NCBI RefSeq assembly: GCF_001021385.1
Contig: NZ_CP011773.1
Coordinates: 3,782,001 to 3,846,000, forward strand
Length of the DNA: 64,000 nucleotides
Source of the DNA: Mycobacterium sp. EPa45
Lineage (GTDB): Bacteria > Actinomycetota > Actinomycetes > Mycobacteriales > Mycobacteriaceae
Direction of reading: 5' to 3'
Part shown: one piece after another, positions 54,833 through 64,000 of the stretch
Layout of the letters: the number at the start of each line of letters is the position of its first letter
Numbering within the stretch: position 1 is the stretch's first letter
The notes under the pieces: model-generated
What the model saw: only the letters and a program-made list of their open reading frames with translations
Told to the model about the DNA's origin: nothing
Databases searched by the model: none
Made by a program: the position numbers and the translations under genes

Positions 54833-57800
54833 CCCAGGTTGGGGGCCAGCCAGCGCTCGGCCTCCTGTAGCGTCCAGCCCTTGCGCCGCGCGTAGTCGGC
54901 AACCTGGTCCTGCGCCAGCCGGCCGACCACGAAGTACTGCGACTGCGGGTGCGAGAAGTACCAACCGCTGACGGCGGCTCCGGGCCACATCGCCATCGAC
55001 TCGGTCAGCTCGATCCCGGTGCGCTCCTTGACGTCCATCAGCTCCCAGAGCGTCGCCTTCTCGGTGTGCTCCGGGCAGGCCGGGTAACCGGGGGCCGGGC
55101 GGATGCCCACGTACTTCTCCCCGATCAGAGCATCGTTGTCCAGCTTCTCGTCGGGCTGATATCCCCAGAACTCCTTGCGGACCCGCTGGTGCATCCGCTC
55201 GGCGAACGCCTCCGCCAGGCGGTCGGCCAACGACTCCAGCAGGATCGCGCTGTAGTCGTCGTGATCTGCTTTGAACTCGGTGATCTTGTCCTGGCCGCCG
55301 AGCCCCGAGGTCACGGCGAAGGCGCCGACGTAGTCGGCCAGACCCGTGTCCTTCGGTGCGACGAAATCACCCAGGGACCGGTTCGGGATGCCGTCGCGGT
55401 GCTCGCCCTGCTGGCGCAGATTACGCAACGTGGTCAACACCTCGGTCCGGCTCTCGTCGGTGTAGACCTCGATATCGTCACCGACGGCGTTCGCCGGGAA
55501 GAATCCGATCACCCCGTTGGCGGTCAGCCACTTCTCCTTGATCAGGGTGTCGAGCATCTCCTGCGCGTCGTCGTACAACTTGCGGGCGGCCTCACCCGAC
55601 GCCGGGTTGTTGAGGATGTCCGGGAACCGGCCCTTCATCTCCCAGGCGTTGAAAAACGGCTGCCAGTCGACGAACTCGCGCAGCTCTGCCAAGTCGTAGT
55701 CCAAGAACTCCCGCACGCCGAGGCCCTGCGCGGGCACCGGCGGCGTGTAGCCGTCCCACTCGATCGGCGTCCGGTTGGCGCGCGCCTTCTCCAAAGTCAG
55801 CATCGGGCGCTCGTTCTTCTGCGCGTGCCGTTCGCGCAGGGACGCGTAATCCTTCTCGGTGGCCTCCAACAGGGCAGGCCGCTGCTTGGCATCCAGCAGC
55901 GCGGCGGCAACCGGCACCGAACGAGACGCGTCCTTGACCCAGACCACCGGGCCCGAGCGACGCGGCGCCACCTTCACCGCGGTGTGGGCGCGCGAGGTGG
56001 TCGCACCACCGATCAGCAACGGGATGTCCAGGCCCTGTCGTTCCATCTCGGCTGCGAAGTTGACCATCTCGTCCAGGGACGGGGTGATCAGACCGGACAG
56101 ACCGATGATGTCGGCGTCGTGCTCCTTCGCCGCTTCCAGGATCTTGCTCGCGGGCACCATCACACCGAGGTCGATAACTTCGAAGTTGTTGCACTGCAAG
56201 ACAACCCCGACGATGTTCTTGCCGATATCGTGGACGTCGCCCTTGACGGTGGCCATGATGATCGTGCCGTTGGTGTCCTTGGAGCCGGTGGTACCGGCCT
56301 CCTCCTTCTCCGCCTCGATGAACGGCAGCAGGTAGGCGACAGCCTTCTTCATCACCCGGGCCGACTTGACCACCTGAGGCAGGAACATCTTGCCCGAGCC
56401 GAAGAGGTCGCCGACGACGTTCATGCCGTCCATCAGCGGGCCCTCGATCACCTCGATCGGGCGCCCGCCCGCAGCGGCGATCTCGGCCCGCAGTTCCTCG
56501 GTGTCATCGTCGACATGGGCGTCGATGCCCTTGACCAGAGCGTGGGTGATCCGCTCGCGCACCGGCAGCGATCGCCACTCGGCAGCCGCGGGGTCTTCGC
56601 CCTTCTCCGTGCTGTTGAAGCGCTCCGCGATCTCCAAGAGGCGTTCGGCCGCGTCCTCGCGACGGTTGAGTACGACGTCCTCGATGCGCGTCCGCAGCTC
56701 GGGATCGATCGAGTCGTACGGCACCAGCGCACCGGCGTTGACGATGCCCATGTCCAGTCCGGCCTTGATGGCGTGGAACAGGAACACCGCGTGGATCGCC
56801 TCGCGCACCGGGTTATTGCCCCGGAACGAGAACGAGACGTTCGAGATGCCGCCGGAGATGTGCACCCCGGGCAGGTTCTCCTTGATCCATGCGCAGGCCT
56901 CGATGAAGTCGATGCCATAGGAGGCGTGTTCTTCGATGCCGGTCGCGAGCGCAAAGCAGTTCGGGTCGAAGATGATGTCCTCGGGCGGGAAGCCGACCTC
57001 TTCGGTCAGGACCCGGTAGGCGCGCGCGCAGATCTCCTTGCGGCGCTCCAGGTTGTCGGCCTGGCCCTGTTCGTCGAAGGCCATCACGACGACCGCGGCG
57101 CCGTATTTGCGGCACAGCTGGGCCTCGCGGATGAACTTCTCCTCGCCCTCCTTCATCGAGATCGAGTTGACGATCGGTTTGCCCTGCACGTTCTTCAGGC
57201 CCGCCTCGATGACCTCCCACTTGGAGGAGTCGATCATCACCGGGACGCGGCTGATATCCGGCTCGGCCGCGATCAGCTTGGTGAACCGGTCCATCGCGGC
57301 GACGCCGTCGATCATGCCCTCGTCCATGTTGATGTCGATGACCTGCGCACCGACCTCGACCTGCTGCAGCGCCACCGACAGTGCGGTGTCGTAGTCCTCG
57401 GCCTTGATGAGGTTGCGGAACCGGGCGGAGCCGGTGATGTTGGTGCGCTCACCGATGTTCACGAACAGCGAGTCGTCGGTGATGTTGAGCGGCTCGAGGC
57501 CGGCAAGCCGGGTGGCCACCTCGATCCGCGGCACCTCACGCGGAGCCTTACCCTCGACGACCTTGGCGATCTCCGCGATGTGCGCCGGCGTCGTTCCGCA
57601 GCAGCCACCGACCATGTTGACCAGACCCGCGTCGGCGAAGTCGGCGACGTAGCCGGCCTGACGCTTCGGGGACTCGTCGTACTCACCAAAGGCGTTGGGC
57701 AGCCCGGCATTCGGGTAGCAGGAGACGAAGGTGTCCGCGATGCGTGACATCTCGGCGAGGTAGGGCCTCATCTCCGGCGCGCCCAGCGCGCAGTTGAGAC

Positions 57801-58563
57801 CCACCGCGAGTGGCTTCGCGTGCCGGATCGAATTCCAGAACGCTTCGGTGACCTGACCGGACAGCGTCCGCCCGGACGCATCGGTGATGGTGCCGGAGAT
57901 GATGACGGGCCAGCGGCGTCCGCGCTCCTCGAACAGCGTCTCGATCGCGAAGATCGCGGCCTTGGCGTTCAGGGTGTCGAAGATCGTCTCGACGATGAGC
58001 AGGTCGGCACCACCGTCGATCAAACCTCTGGCGGCGTCGAAATACGCGGAGACCAATTGGTCGTAGGAGACGTTGCGGGCTCCCGGGTCATTGACGTCGG
58101 GTGAGATCGACGCGGTTCGCGTCGTCGGCCCCAGGGCCCCGGCCACGTAGCGGGGCTTGTCGGGCGTACTGAACTCGTCGCAGGCCGTGCGGGCCAGGGC
58201 GGCGCCGGCGACGTTGAGCTCGTAGGCCAGCTCCTGCATGCCGTAGTCGGAGAGCGAGACAGCGTTCGCGTTGAACGTGTTCGTCTCCAGTATGTCGGCG
58301 CCGGCTTCGAGATATTCGCGGTGGATGCCCTCGATGATGTGCGGCTGCGTGAGCGTGAGCAGGTCGTTGTTGCCGATGAGATCGCTCGGCCAGTCGGCGA
58401 ACCGCTCGCCGCGGTACCCGGCCTCGTCCGGCCGGTCGCGCTGAATCGCCGTGCCCATCGCGCCGTCGATCACCATGATCCGCCGGCGAAGCGCAGCCGT
58501 CAGTTCGTCGGTGCAGTCGGGCCGGAGGTTCGGCTCAAAGCCGTTCGACTCAGAGGTGCTCAC
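54814..58563 (-). CDS. metH: Cobalamin-dependent methionine synthase, E. coli type
   Basis: 1249 residues from GTG 58563, chosen because GGAAGGA lies six bases upstream; an ATG at 58578 lies in the riboswitch hairpin loop. It methylates homocysteine with methyltetrahydrofolate. Domains are homocysteine-binding (about 20-345, zinc ligands in GLNCALG and GGCCGT), folate (about 370-640), B12 cap and B12 (DVHDIGKN with the ligand His, about 765-900), and reactivation (about 925-1249, [15 protein letters not shown]). Sequence and length are close to E. coli MetH (1227) and unlike the 1192-residue actinobacterial form I recall for Rv2124c, though the locus next to PAC2 is the same. Confidence 0.96.
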   Translation of the reverse strand: MSTSESNGFEPNLRPDCTDELTAALRRRIMVIDGAMGTAIQRDRPDEAGYRGERFADWPSDLIGNNDLLTLTQPHIIEGIHREYLEAGADILETNTFNANAVSLSDYGMQELAYELNVAGAALARTACDEFSTPDKPRYVAGALGPTTRTASISPDVNDPGARNVSYDQLVSAYFDAARGLIDGGADLLIVETIFDTLNAKAAIFAIETLFEERGRRWPVIISGTITDASGRTLSGQVTEAFWNSIRHAKPLAVGLNCALGAPEMRPYLAEMSRIADTFVSCYPNAGLPNAFGEYDESPKRQAGYVADFADAGLVNMVGGCCGTTPAHIAEIAKVVEGKAPREVPRIEVATRLAGLEPLNITDDSLFVNIGERTNITGSARFRNLIKAEDYDTALSVALQQVEVGAQVIDINMDEGMIDGVAAMDRFTKLIAAEPDISRVPVMIDSSKWEVIEAGLKNVQGKPIVNSISMKEGEEKFIREAQLCRKYGAAVVVMAFDEQGQADNLERRKEICARAYRVLTEEVGFPPEDIIFDPNCFALATGIEEHASYGIDFIEACAWIKENLPGVHISGGISNVSFSFRGNNPVREAIHAVFLFHAIKAGLDMGIVNAGALVPYDSIDPELRTRIEDVVLNRREDAAERLLEIAERFNSTEKGEDPAAAEWRSLPVRERITHALVKGIDAHVDDDTEELRAEIAAAGGRPIEVIEGPLMDGMNVVGDLFGSGKMFLPQVVKSARVMKKAVAYLLPFIEAEKEEAGTTGSKDTNGTIIMATVKGDVHDIGKNIVGVVLQCNNFEVIDLGVMVPASKILEAAKEHDADIIGLSGLITPSLDEMVNFAAEMERQGLDIPLLIGGATTSRAHTAVKVAPRRSGPVVWVKDASRSVPVAAALLDAKQRPALLEATEKDYASLRERHAQKNERPMLTLEKARANRTPIEWDGYTPPVPAQGLGVREFLDYDLAELREFVDWQPFFNAWEMKGRFPDILNNPASGEAARKLYDDAQEMLDTLIKEKWLTANGVIGFFPANAVGDDIEVYTDESRTEVLTTLRNLRQQGEHRDGIPNRSLGDFVAPKDTGLADYVGAFAVTSGLGGQDKITEFKADHDDYSAILLESLADRLAEAFAERMHQRVRKEFWGYQPDEKLDNDALIGEKYVGIRPAPGYPACPEHTEKATLWELMDVKERTGIELTESMAMWPGAAVSGWYFSHPQSQYFVVGRLAQDQVADYARRKGWTLQEAERWLAPNLGYNPED

Positions 58564-58570
58564 AAACGTT

Positions 58571-58654
58571 CCTTCCATGACGGAAGGCGTCCTTGACTCT
58601 GCCGAGCGTGGCGGACACCGGTAGCTGGCCGGATCCGTTGCAACGCCTCTCGAC
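58571..58654 (-). ncRNA. S-adenosylhomocysteine (SAH) riboswitch with anti-Shine-Dalgarno platform
   Basis: On the minus strand P1 is GUCGAG (58654-58649) with CUCGGC (58606-58601). AGGCGUUGCAAC follows, then P2 CGGA/UCCG (58637-58634 and 58615-58612) with an inner CCGG/CCGG stem. CCACGCUCGG closes the helix. The pseudoknot strand GACGCCU (58591-58585) pairs over seven bases with AGGCGUU (58648-58642). This is the SAH-riboswitch architecture; the Ralstonia element has GAGCGCUGCAA, CCAGGCUCG and GGCGCUC at these positions. Downstream, CCUUCC (58587-58582) and GGAAGG (58576-58571) form a hairpin that hides the ribosome site of metH. It shares three bases with the pseudoknot strand, so SAH binding should open the ribosome site. 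Confidence 0.85.
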
Positions 58655-58661
58655 GGTGAAA

Positions 58662-58667
58662 AGTCTA
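58662..58667 (-). promoter_or_regulatory. -10 box of the metH riboswitch transcript
   Basis: On the minus strand TAGACT (58667-58662) fits TANNNT. Transcription seven to eight bases downstream would start at G58654, the first base of riboswitch stem P1. Confidence 0.5.
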
Positions 58668-58772
58668 CGTCGCCATGCAATCGACTTCTGGACGCCCAAC
58701 CCGTGCAGTCGCACACACGTCAACACACCAGGGTAGTCGGTCCGAGAAGGCTCACCGGAGCCGAGCAAGCCT

Positions 58773-58784
58773 TAGGCTGAGGTT
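58773..58784 (+). promoter_or_regulatory. Leaderless promoter of the PAC2 gene
   Basis: TAGGCT at 58773-58778 fits TANNNT, six bases before GTG 58785. Confidence 0.6.
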
Positions 58785-59675
58785 GTGACAGCCTCGAACT
58801 TCAGCGGCACGAAAGGCCCGGACCTGCCCGAATTGCAGAACACGATCATCGTCGCGGCTTTCGAGGGCTGGAACGACGCCGGTGACGCTGCCAGTGACGC
58901 GCTCGAGCACCTGGACGCCATCTGGGAGGCCGACACGATCATCGAGATCGACGACGAGGCGTACTACGACTACCAGGTGAATCGTCCGGTGATCCGGCAG
59001 GTCGACGGGGTGACGCGCGAACTGGTGTGGCCGTCGATGCAGATCTCACACTGCCGGCCGCCCGGGTCGGACCGTGACATCGTGCTGATGCACGGGGTCG
59101 AGCCGAACATGCGGTGGCGCACCTTCTGCGCCGAGTTGCTGGCGATCGCCGACAAGCTGAACGTGGACACCGTGGTGATCCTCGGGGCACTGCTGGCCGA
59201 CACGCCGCACACCCGGCCGGTTCCGGTGTCCGGCGCGGCCTACTCTCCCGAATCGGCGAAGTTCTTCGGACTCGAGGAGACCCGGTACGAGGGCCCGACC
59301 GGAATCGCGGGCGTGTTCCAGGACGCGTGTGTGGCCGCGGGCATCCCGGCGGTGACGTTCTGGGCGGCGGTTCCGCATTACGTGTCGCAGCCACCCAATC
59401 CGAAGGCCACCGTCGCGCTACTGCGCCGAGTCGAGGACGTGCTCGACATCGAGGTGCCGCTGGCCGACCTGCCTGCCCAGGCCGAGGAGTGGGAGCAGGC
59501 CGTCACGGAGATGACCGCCGACGACGAGGAGATCGCCGAGTATGTGGCCTCCCTCGAGCAGCGCGGTGACGCCGAGGTGGACATGAACGAGGCGTTGTCG
59601 AAGGTGGACGGTGACGCGCTGGCCGCGGAGTTCGAACGGTATCTGCGCCGGCGGGGTCCGGGCTTTCGCGGCTGA
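58785..59675 (+). CDS. PAC2 (proteasome assembly chaperone 2-like) family protein
   Basis: 296 residues, soluble. PAC2-family signs are the conserved TIIVAAFEGWNDAGDAASDALEHL segment near residue 20, GALLADTPHTRPVPVSG about 145, and an acidic C-terminal third with EYVASLEQRGD. In archaea and eukaryotes related proteins help assemble the proteasome, and mycobacteria have a proteasome, but that role is not proved for this group. It corresponds to Rv2125 and is divergent from metH as in M. tuberculosis. Leaderless GTG start. Confidence 0.92.
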   Translation: MTASNFSGTKGPDLPELQNTIIVAAFEGWNDAGDAASDALEHLDAIWEADTIIEIDDEAYYDYQVNRPVIRQVDGVTRELVWPSMQISHCRPPGSDRDIVLMHGVEPNMRWRTFCAELLAIADKLNVDTVVILGALLADTPHTRPVPVSGAAYSPESAKFFGLEETRYEGPTGIAGVFQDACVAAGIPAVTFWAAVPHYVSQPPNPKATVALLRRVEDVLDIEVPLADLPAQAEEWEQAVTEMTADDEEIAEYVASLEQRGDAEVDMNEALSKVDGDALAAEFERYLRRRGPGFRG

Positions 59676-59864
59676 CGTCACGGATCTGCGTTGGTGCCGC
59701 CGCGACGAGCGCATCCAACGCCTCGGCTATCGAACTCATGTTCGGATTCAATGACCGTCCCCTGACAGAATTGCGCGGTGGCCGGGAGGTCCTGCCGACC
59801 AGTTGGTAGGGCTGCGCTAACGTGCAATGGATACTGCCGAGTAACAAGAATCGAGGTTGGACTC

Positions 59865-61040
59865 GTGAAACTGGCACTCAGTGACGAGGACGTGAAGTTC
59901 CGCGACGAGCTGCGCGAGTTCTTCACCACCGAAGTCCCCGCCGAGATCCGCGAGCGGGCCCGCACGGACAGCCTGAACTTCCCCGATGACGCGATCACGA
60001 CTCAGCGGATCCTGAACAAGGCCGGCCTGGGCGTGCCGAACTGGCCGGTCGAATGGGGCGGCAAGGACTGGACTCCGCTGCAGCGCCAGATCTGGGCCGA
60101 CGAGATGCGCATGGCCTGCGTCCCCGAGCCGCTGGCTTTCAACGCCAGCATGGTCGGACCGGTGATCGCGCACTTCGGCTCGCAGGAGATCAAGGAACGC
60201 TTCCTGCCGCCGACGGCGAACCTCGACATCTGGTGGTGCCAAGGTTTTTCCGAGCCCGAAGCCGGCTCCGACCTCGCCTCGCTGCGCACCGTCGCCGTGC
60301 GTGACGGTGACGACTACGTCATCAACGGCCAGAAGACCTGGACGACGCTCGGCCAGTACGCCGACTGGATCTTCGTGCTGGCCCGCACCAACCCGGAGGC
60401 GCCGAAGAAGCAGGCCGGCATCTCCTTCATTCTCGTGGAGATGAACACCCCGGGTATCACGCTGCGGCCGATCAAGCTGATCGACGGCAGCTACGAGGTC
60501 AACGAGGTGTTCTTCTCCGACGTCCGGGTGCCCGCCAACCAGCTCGTCGGCGAAGAGAACCAGGGCTGGAGCTACGCAAAGTTCCTGCTGTCCAACGAGC
60601 GCACCGGCATCGCGCGAATCGGCACCACCAAGTTGTGGCTGGCCGATGTCAAAGAGCACGCCGCCGAAACCCGCGTCGGCGCGGGCAGCCTGCTCGAAGA
60701 TCCGCTGTTCGCTGCAAAGGTCGCCGAGATCGAAAACGAGCTGCTGGCACTGGAACTCACGCAGCTGCGGGTCAGCGGTGACGAGGGCACCGGCAAGCCG
60801 AACCCGGCGTCGTCGATCCTCAAGCTCCGGGGCAGCCAACTGCAGCAGGCCGTCACCGAGTTGGCTGTGGAGGTGGCCGGGCCGGATGCGCTCCCGTTCG
60901 ACGGCGGCGCCGACATCGAATCTCCGCTGTGGGCGCAGCACGCGGCGCCGAAGTACCTGAACTATCGCAAGACCTCGATCTACGGCGGAAGCAACGAGGT
61001 CCAACGCAGCATCATTTCCTCGACGATCCTGGGACTGTGA
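59865..61040 (+). CDS. Acyl-CoA dehydrogenase (larger subunit of a likely pair)
   Basis: 391 residues from GTG 59865; the frame runs 29 codons upstream but the domain begins here (KLALSDEDVKFRDELREFF). The acyl-CoA dehydrogenase core is complete: WWCQGFSEPEAGSDLASLRT, DYVINGQKTWTT, and the C-terminal YGGSNEVQRSIISSTILGL. Only 24 bp separate it from a second acyl-CoA dehydrogenase, the layout of the heterotetrameric FadE pairs that oxidise steroid or long side chains. The substrate is unknown. The 189 bp upstream show no clear promoter, though TAACGT at 59818-59823 could be a -10 box. Confidence 0.91.
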   Translation: MKLALSDEDVKFRDELREFFTTEVPAEIRERARTDSLNFPDDAITTQRILNKAGLGVPNWPVEWGGKDWTPLQRQIWADEMRMACVPEPLAFNASMVGPVIAHFGSQEIKERFLPPTANLDIWWCQGFSEPEAGSDLASLRTVAVRDGDDYVINGQKTWTTLGQYADWIFVLARTNPEAPKKQAGISFILVEMNTPGITLRPIKLIDGSYEVNEVFFSDVRVPANQLVGEENQGWSYAKFLLSNERTGIARIGTTKLWLADVKEHAAETRVGAGSLLEDPLFAAKVAEIENELLALELTQLRVSGDEGTGKPNPASSILKLRGSQLQQAVTELAVEVAGPDALPFDGGADIESPLWAQHAAPKYLNYRKTSIYGGSNEVQRSIISSTILGL

Positions 61041-61064
61041 CATCAACGGCGGAGAGGGCCGACC

Positions 61065-62168
61065 ATGAACTTTGACCTGACCGACGAACAAGAACTCCTG
61101 CGCGACACCGCTCGCGAGGTGTTCTCCCGCACCTACGACATCGAGACGCGCAACAAGACCGTCGACTCCGAGCTCGGCTGGAGCCGCGAGGTTTGGCGCC
61201 AGTTGGCCGAAATCGGCATTCTCGGACTGGGTTTCGAGCCCGAGGAATCCGGCCAGATCGAGATCATCGTGGTCATGACCGAGCTCGGCCGCCGCCTTGC
61301 GCCTGAGCCGGTCGCGGCCGCCGCACTGATCCCGGGCGGCCTGATCGCCGAACTCGGCAGCGACCAACAACGCGCTCAGCTCGACGACGTCGCCGCCGGT
61401 GAGCGCCTGCTGGCACTGGCCCACACCGAGAAGGGGCTGCGCGGCCTCGACGAGTTGTCAACTCGGGCAACCAAAGACGGCGACTCGTGGACTATCACCG
61501 GTCGCAAGAATCCGGTGCTGGCCGGTGACAGTGCCGATACTCTAGTCGTCACTGCGAGCCTGCCCGACGGTGGCGTCGGCGCATTCCTCGTCGACGCAGA
61601 AGCGACCACCCGTCGCTCGTACCGAACCTTCGACGGGCAGCGCGGAGCCGAGATCGACTTCGCCGACACCCCGGCGCAGCCGCTCGGCGACGGCGGCGAT
61701 GCCAGTGAGCGAATCCACGCGACGCTGATCCGTTACTCCTCGGCGCTGTGCGCCGAAGCTGTTGGCGCCATGGATGAATCACTGCGCCTGACCACGGAGT
61801 ACCTGAACGCCCGCAAGCAATTCGGAGTGCCGCTCAAGACATTCCAGACGCTGACCCAGCGGGCCGCCGACATGTACGTCTCGCTGGAACTGGCCCGCAG
61901 CATGAACTACTACGCGGCGATGTGCATCACCGACGGCCGGTTGGATCCCGTGGTCGCGGCCCGAGCCAAGCTGCAGATCGGGCGGTCGGGCAAACACATC
62001 TCCCAGGAGTCGATCCAGATGCACGGCGGTATCGGCGTCACCGCGGAATACCCGGTGGCCCACTACGCCGCACGACTGACCGCGATCGACCAGACCCTGG
62101 GATCGGCCACCGATCAGCTGCGCTTCCTGAGCTCGCAGGTGGGCAACTACGGCGCCGTCGCGTTGTAA
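61065..62168 (+). CDS. Acyl-CoA dehydrogenase (smaller subunit of a likely pair)
   Basis: 367 residues. Starts MNFDLTDEQELLRDTAREVF. The middle is degenerate compared with its partner, and the C-terminal half is conserved (MDESLRLTTEYLNARKQFGVPLKTFQ, then SIQMHGGIGVTAEYPVAHY). In mycobacterial alpha2beta2 acyl-CoA dehydrogenases one subunit often has a weakened FAD/active site, and this protein could be such a beta subunit. Two-gene operon with the upstream gene; start preceded by GGAGAGG. Confidence 0.9.
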   Translation: MNFDLTDEQELLRDTAREVFSRTYDIETRNKTVDSELGWSREVWRQLAEIGILGLGFEPEESGQIEIIVVMTELGRRLAPEPVAAAALIPGGLIAELGSDQQRAQLDDVAAGERLLALAHTEKGLRGLDELSTRATKDGDSWTITGRKNPVLAGDSADTLVVTASLPDGGVGAFLVDAEATTRRSYRTFDGQRGAEIDFADTPAQPLGDGGDASERIHATLIRYSSALCAEAVGAMDESLRLTTEYLNARKQFGVPLKTFQTLTQRAADMYVSLELARSMNYYAAMCITDGRLDPVVAARAKLQIGRSGKHISQESIQMHGGIGVTAEYPVAHYAARLTAIDQTLGSATDQLRFLSSQVGNYGAVAL

Positions 62169-62179
62169 GACGCCGTAGG

Positions 62180-63058
62180 TCAGGGACTTTCCAGCTCCTC
62201 CAACCGGGAACTGGTCGAGCGGCCGAGCGCGGCCACCTCCGCATCCATCTTGGGCAGGATGCGAGGAACCAGCGCCGCGATCGGCTTCTCTCCCAACGGC
62301 GTTGACAACAGCGGCTTCAACCAGCGGAACGCGCTCACCCAGCCGGGCACGTTGATCTGACGCTTGCGTTCCTCGATGCCCTTGACGAACGCCTCGCCGC
62401 ATTTGTCCACGCTCGTCGTGTTGCCCAGCGGTTTGGGCACCCGCGAGAGCATCTCCTTGAAGCTGGCGAGGTCGTTCTTGGCGTCCTGCACCATCGGGGT
62501 GTCTATCCACGACATGTGCGCCGAGCCGACGTCGACGCCCTGGTGCGCCACCTCCAGACGCAGGGTGTTGGCGAAGTGCTCGACGCCGGCTTTGGCGGCG
62601 TGATACGGCGCGAGTCCGGGCGAAGCGGCGTAGGCCGCGAATGACGAGACGATCAGCACGTAACCGCGACGGGAGATGATCGACGGCAACGTGGCGCGGA
62701 CTGTGTGGAAAACGCCGAGAACATTGATGTCGAGCAGGCGCTTGAATGCTTCCGGATCGACCTGCAGTACCGACCCGTATGTCGCGATGCCCGCGTTGGC
62801 CACCACGACGTCGATACCGCCGAACCTTTCGGCGGCCTGGTCGGCCACCGCCTGCATAGCCGCCAGGTCGCGCACATCGGCGACGGCGGTGAGCACGTGG
62901 TCGGTACCGAGTTCGGCGGCAAGTTCAGCCAGTGGCTCGGCGTCGATATCGGTCAGGACGAGTTTGGCATTCTTGCGCCGCAGCCGGCGCGCCACATCGG
63001 CGCCGACCCCGCGGGCAGCCCCGGTGATGAAGACGACTTTGTCGTTGACGGAACCCAT
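62180..63058 (-). CDS. Short-chain dehydrogenase/reductase (Rv2129c type)
   Basis: 292 residues from ATG 63058. NAD(P)-binding TGAARGVGADVARRL, then NAG (VVANAGIATYG), catalytic Ser about residue 140 (VLIVSSFAAYA) and YHAAK. An extended C-terminal region (about 200-292) is not shared by most SDRs. The gene lies 17 bp after mshC, as Rv2129c follows Rv2130c. Substrate unknown; the basic, hydrophobic C-terminus suggests membrane or lipid contact. Confidence 0.9.
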   Translation of the reverse strand: MGSVNDKVVFITGAARGVGADVARRLRRKNAKLVLTDIDAEPLAELAAELGTDHVLTAVADVRDLAAMQAVADQAAERFGGIDVVVANAGIATYGSVLQVDPEAFKRLLDINVLGVFHTVRATLPSIISRRGYVLIVSSFAAYAASPGLAPYHAAKAGVEHFANTLRLEVAHQGVDVGSAHMSWIDTPMVQDAKNDLASFKEMLSRVPKPLGNTTSVDKCGEAFVKGIEERKRQINVPGWVSAFRWLKPLLSTPLGEKPIAALVPRILPKMDAEVAALGRSTSSRLEELESP

Positions 63059-63075
63059 GGCCGTCAAAAGTACAC

Positions 63076-64000
63076 CTAGAGCGGCACACCCAACAGCGCG
63101 TCGACCGCGGCCGCGACCGCGGCGGGCGCCGCGTCGTCGTGGCCGCCGTACTCCAACGCGTCGGTGACCCAACCATCAACGGCAGCAAGCGCTTTGGGGG
63201 TGTCCAGGTCGTCGGCCAGGTACTGGCGCAGCCGGCCGATGACGTCGCCGGCATCCGGACCGGCGGGTAGTGCGACGGCGCCGCGCCACCGATGTAGCCG
63301 GGTGCTGGCCTCGTCGAGCACCGCGGCGCTCCACGACCGGTCGCTGCGATAGTGCCCGGCGAGCAGGCCGAGCCGGATGGCGGCCGGATCCACACCCTGC
63401 TCACGCAGCCGGGACACCAAAACCAGATTGCCCCGGCTCTTGGACATCTTGTGCCCGTCCCAGCCGATCATCCCCGCGTGCACGTAGTGCCGCGCGAACC
63501 TACGCTCCCCCACCACACATTCGGCATGGGCGGCAGAGAACTCGTGATGCGGAAAGATCAGGTCGCTGCCGCCGCCTTGCACGTCGAAACCAAAGCCGAT
63601 GCGATTCAAGGCAATCGCCGCACATTCGACATGCCACCCGGGCCGCCCAGGTCCGAACGGCGCGGGCCAGCTGGGCTCGTCGGGCCGGGCGGCCCGCCAC
63701 AGCAGTGCGTCGAGCGGATCGGCCTTGCCGGGCCGATCCGGGTCGCCACCGCGCTCGGCGAACAGCCGCGTCATCGTGTCGTGGTCGTAGCCCGACTCGT
63801 AGCCGAACTGGGTGGTCGCGTCGGCGCGGTAGTAGATGTCGGGGTACTCGGCGTCGTCGACCACATAGGCAGCCCCGGACGCCAGCATCTTCTCAACCAG
63901 CTCGACGACCTCGCCGATGGTGTCGGTGGCGGCGACATAGTCGTGCGGCGGCAGCACCCGCAAGGCCGTCATGTCCTCGCGGAACAGCTGGATCTCCCTG
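63076..64000 (-). CDS. mshC: Mycothiol ligase MshC (partial, N-terminus beyond window)
   Basis: The visible 308 residues are the C-terminal three quarters of the about 410-residue enzyme. MshC joins cysteine to GlcN-inositol in mycothiol synthesis and descends from cysteinyl-tRNA synthetase. Visible signs are [20 protein letters not shown] with a zinc-ligand Cys, the [11 protein letters not shown] segment and HKMSKSRGN, the KMSKS loop that binds ATP. The C-terminal region is shorter than in CysRS and lacks the anticodon-binding domain, separating it from cysS. The frame is open to the edge. Confidence 0.93.
   Translation of the reverse strand, partial: REIQLFREDMTALRVLPPHDYVAATDTIGEVVELVEKMLASGAAYVVDDAEYPDIYYRADATTQFGYESGYDHDTMTRLFAERGGDPDRPGKADPLDALLWRAARPDEPSWPAPFGPGRPGWHVECAAIALNRIGFGFDVQGGGSDLIFPHHEFSAAHAECVVGERRFARHYVHAGMIGWDGHKMSKSRGNLVLVSRLREQGVDPAAIRLGLLAGHYRSDRSWSAAVLDEASTRLHRWRGAVALPAGPDAGDVIGRLRQYLADDLDTPKALAAVDGWVTDALEYGGHDDAAPAAVAAAVDALLGVPL

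Noticed and set aside
54949..57747. 932-codon open frame antisense to metH
   Set aside because: A shadow of metH, rich in Arg/Asp/Val/Gly repeats typical of GC-rich antisense frames.
58563..58784. Cobalamin or SAM-IV riboswitch in front of metH
   Set aside because: No B12 box (GCCACTG) and no SAM-IV core strands are present. The helices and core strands instead fit the SAH class.
1..64000. Mobile elements, prophage or CRISPR arrays
   Set aside because: No transposase, integrase, terminal repeat pair or spaced direct-repeat array was found on either strand.

Overview
High-GC actinobacterial chromosome, almost certainly a Mycobacterium in the broad sense and most likely a rapid grower (Mycolicibacterium). 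The evidence is gene content: mycothiol ligase mshC, PAC2 protein, the ANTAR regulator pdtaR, a membrane adenylyl cyclase of the Rv1625c type, cydABDC, a Ser/Thr kinase with an FHA regulator, and many leaderless genes with a TANNNT -10 box 6-8 nt before the start codon. From memory, gene order matches two M. tuberculosis blocks: Rv1615-Rv1629 (inverted here, 1.3-39 kb) and Rv2120c-Rv2130c (41-64 kb). No insertion sequence, prophage or CRISPR array is visible, and no intergenic gap exceeds about 200 bp.

Layout. 0-1.2 kb: the 5' part of a secreted HExxH protein with a cadherin/Ig-like module, running off the left edge. 1.3-7.2 kb: polA, a small conserved gene, a DUF35/thiolase pair, DUF167 and methionine aminopeptidase. 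7.2-12.3 kb: branched-chain amino-acid ABC operon. 12.4-17.0 kb: pdtaR, a tRNA with a CAA anticodon but no long variable arm, an orphan ATP-grasp enzyme, two tiny exported proteins, and divergent nitrilase and agmatinase. 17.0-27.6 kb: adenylyl cyclase, polar amino-acid ABC operon, HdeD-like protein, cytochrome bd operon cydABDC. 27.6-39 kb: membrane proteins, tesB, pykA, gltBD. 39-43 kb: a frameshifted exported glycine-rich protein, a flavin disulfide reductase, DUF4126, hisG and hisE. 43-50 kb: exported proteins and lipoproteins, a winged-helix/BTAD/FHA regulator, a serine hydrolase and a transmembrane Ser/Thr kinase. 50-64 kb: sugar transporter, HAD phosphatase, gnd-zwf, metH, PAC2, two acyl-CoA dehydrogenases, an SDR, and mshC running off the right edge.

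Main discoveries. (1) The metH leader folds as an S-adenosylhomocysteine (SAH) riboswitch. Its 3' pseudoknot strand overlaps a hairpin that masks the Shine-Dalgarno sequence, a complete translational ON-switch model. The metH it controls is of the E. coli type. (2) A 26-bp element identical at 23 positions lies in two divergent intergenic regions of the 43-50 kb cluster, in front of both exported-protein operons, the FHA regulator and the serine hydrolase, next to a Ser/Thr kinase. This looks like a compact kinase/FHA-regulator/exported-protein regulon. (3) A type-I tRNA with a leucine CAA anticodon. (4) At least twelve probable leaderless genes, whose -10 boxes fix start codons.
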